From Ophiobolus disseminans (taxonomy: Eukaryota > Ascomycota > Dothideomycetes > Pleosporales > Phaeosphaeriaceae), in the NCBI GenBank assembly GCA_010093685.1, contig MU006225.1, positions 6,507 to 70,506 on the forward strand: a DNA stretch of 64,000 bases. The letters are read 5' to 3'. This document shows, in pieces, positions 63,049 to 64,000 of the stretch. Numbering within the stretch: the stretch's first letter is position 1; the number at the start of each line of letters is the position of its first letter. Position numbers and translations under genes: made by a program. Under the pieces are notes generated by a model. The model was not told the origin of the DNA and did no database searches. It saw nothing but the letters and a program-made list of their open reading frames with translations.

Positions 63049-64000
63049 TCACTGTCCAAACTGCCCGTCACCCAACTCAGCCTTGATATCCATCTTGAGC
63101 AACCCCTTCTCCACAATCTCTTCCTTCCTCATCACCAGACCATCAACATCCCAGTTCGCACTAACATACCTTCCACTCAAAAACTCTCTTCCTTCTTGCC
63201 ACGCCGCGAGCCAGACTGCCACACCACCCACAAGCTCCGGCGTATCCAACGCAAACCTCCTGAACATATCAATCACCATATCAGTATCTACAATACCCGG
63301 ATGCAGCGCGACAGCCACGACGTTCGGGTTTTCGACCGCGACGTACGTCATCAATTGAAACGCGGAGAGCTTGGACAACGAGTAAGCGGAGAGCGTGGGG
63401 AAGACTTCGTATGCGGCGCCGGTAGTCAATGTTATGACTTTCGCGGGTGTCGTGGGCGTAGGCAGAGCGGCGAGGAACGCTTGGGTGACCAGGAACGTGC
63501 CGCGGATGTTCAGCGTCTATAGACACTGTCAGTTCCATTCTTTTAGATGCCGGTGTATGTATTACTAATTCATCCCACCACGCTTGCTGATCGACATCTT
63601 GAACTGGCGCAATGGCCTTGAAGATCCCAGCATTATTAACCAGTACATCAGCATGGCCGTATTTTTCCTTTACGCTCTCGAAAAGCGCCGTGACGGATGC
63701 AGGATTAGCGATATCGGTAGGTACAACGAGCGTCTCGACATCGGGATGAGATGCTGCGATGCTGGCTGCGACTTCGTCCAACTTATCGGCGCTGCGAGCG
63801 ACGAGGACGATTGCTTTTGCGCCTGCTTTCGCGAATGCGGGGACGAAAGCCTGTAGTGCGCGTTATTCGACGGGTCGCGATGTTGTGGAACGGCATCCTA
63901 CTCTAGCTCCTAAGCCCTGGCTTGCTCCGGTAACGATGACCACTTTGCCTTTTTGCGAAAGAGATGCTTGTGTGGGTTCAATTGCAGGATAGACATCTCG
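63049..64000 (-). CDS. Short-chain dehydrogenase/reductase (5' end outside window)
   Basis: Three visible exons, 64000-63902, 63850-63566 and 63516-63049, join in phase; the start lies beyond 64000. Cofactor motif KGKVVIVTGASQGLGAR (TGxxxGxG), then AFVPAFAKAGAKAIVLVARS, NNAGIFKAIAP (NNAG), and the catalytic YSLSK within SAYSLSKLSAFQLMTY. After the active site: VALHPGIVDTDM. Classical SDR fold; substrate unknown. Visible part is 283 codons. Confidence 0.85.

Noticed and set aside
62914..63522. Plus-strand 202-codon ORF
   Set aside because: Antisense to SDR exon 3, whose motifs (YSLSK, HPGIVDTDM) are clear.
1..64000. tRNA, rRNA, CRISPR or replication-origin signals
   Set aside because: No paired A/B-box-like tRNA signature, rRNA stretch or spaced direct-repeat array with unique spacers was seen on reading both strands; a covariance-model scan would settle it.

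Overview
The window is nuclear DNA from a filamentous ascomycete (Pezizomycotina), most likely a Dothideomycete. The signs are many introns of 45-60 bases with GTRNGT donors and CTRAC-like branch points, a GEgh16/CAS1-type secreted protein, HET-domain genes, NACHT and NB-ARC STAND proteins, and dead genes whose stop codons all look like C-to-T changes (RIP-like decay). No bacterial operons, CRISPR array, rRNA or tRNA were recognised. Exons and splice sites were worked out by hand and checked by reading-frame phase; most genes below close exactly.

1-4.9 kb is repeat-rich: a 17-bp minisatellite, a truncated Copia retrotransposon, a gene with one premature stop, inverted repeats and an O-methyltransferase stump. 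5-15 kb is the most striking region. A very large minus-strand gene appears to read NACHT - ankyrin - protein kinase - ankyrin. Head-to-head with it is a plus-strand gene for a HeLo-like helical domain joined to a degenerate kinase, the layout of MLKL-type cell-death executioners. A 5'-truncated HET gene lies just beyond.

16-34 kb is mostly ordinary genome: a small hydrophobic protein, a GEgh16-like secreted protein, a DUF4748-like protein with a 14-nt microexon, nucleoporin POM34, a degenerate acyl-CoA-synthetase-like membrane protein, a RING-type protein, two uncharacterised or F-box proteins, a pectinesterase-like secreted protein with an Ig-like front domain, and a GMC alcohol oxidase. 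34-39 kb is decayed or repetitive: two pseudogenes carrying RIP-type stops, a small secreted cysteine protein (effector candidate), and four copies of a ~180-bp tandem repeat.

39-46 kb holds a secreted FAD-linked oxidase, an intact HET-domain gene and the AP-1 clathrin adaptor mu subunit. 47-50 kb is a RIP-decayed Tc1/mariner-type transposase and a second decayed transposon-associated gene. 50-55.5 kb carries a CorA-like membrane protein (probably frameshifted) and a PNP - NB-ARC - TPR NLR whose repeat array contains an assembly gap. 56-64 kb has an NCS1 uracil/allantoin-type permease, a Gly/Trp-rich probable GPI protein, an F-box-like gene and an SDR that runs off the window.

The connecting theme is self/non-self recognition and regulated cell death: two STAND receptors, two HET genes and one HeLo-pseudokinase lie among transposon debris, while housekeeping genes sit between these patches.
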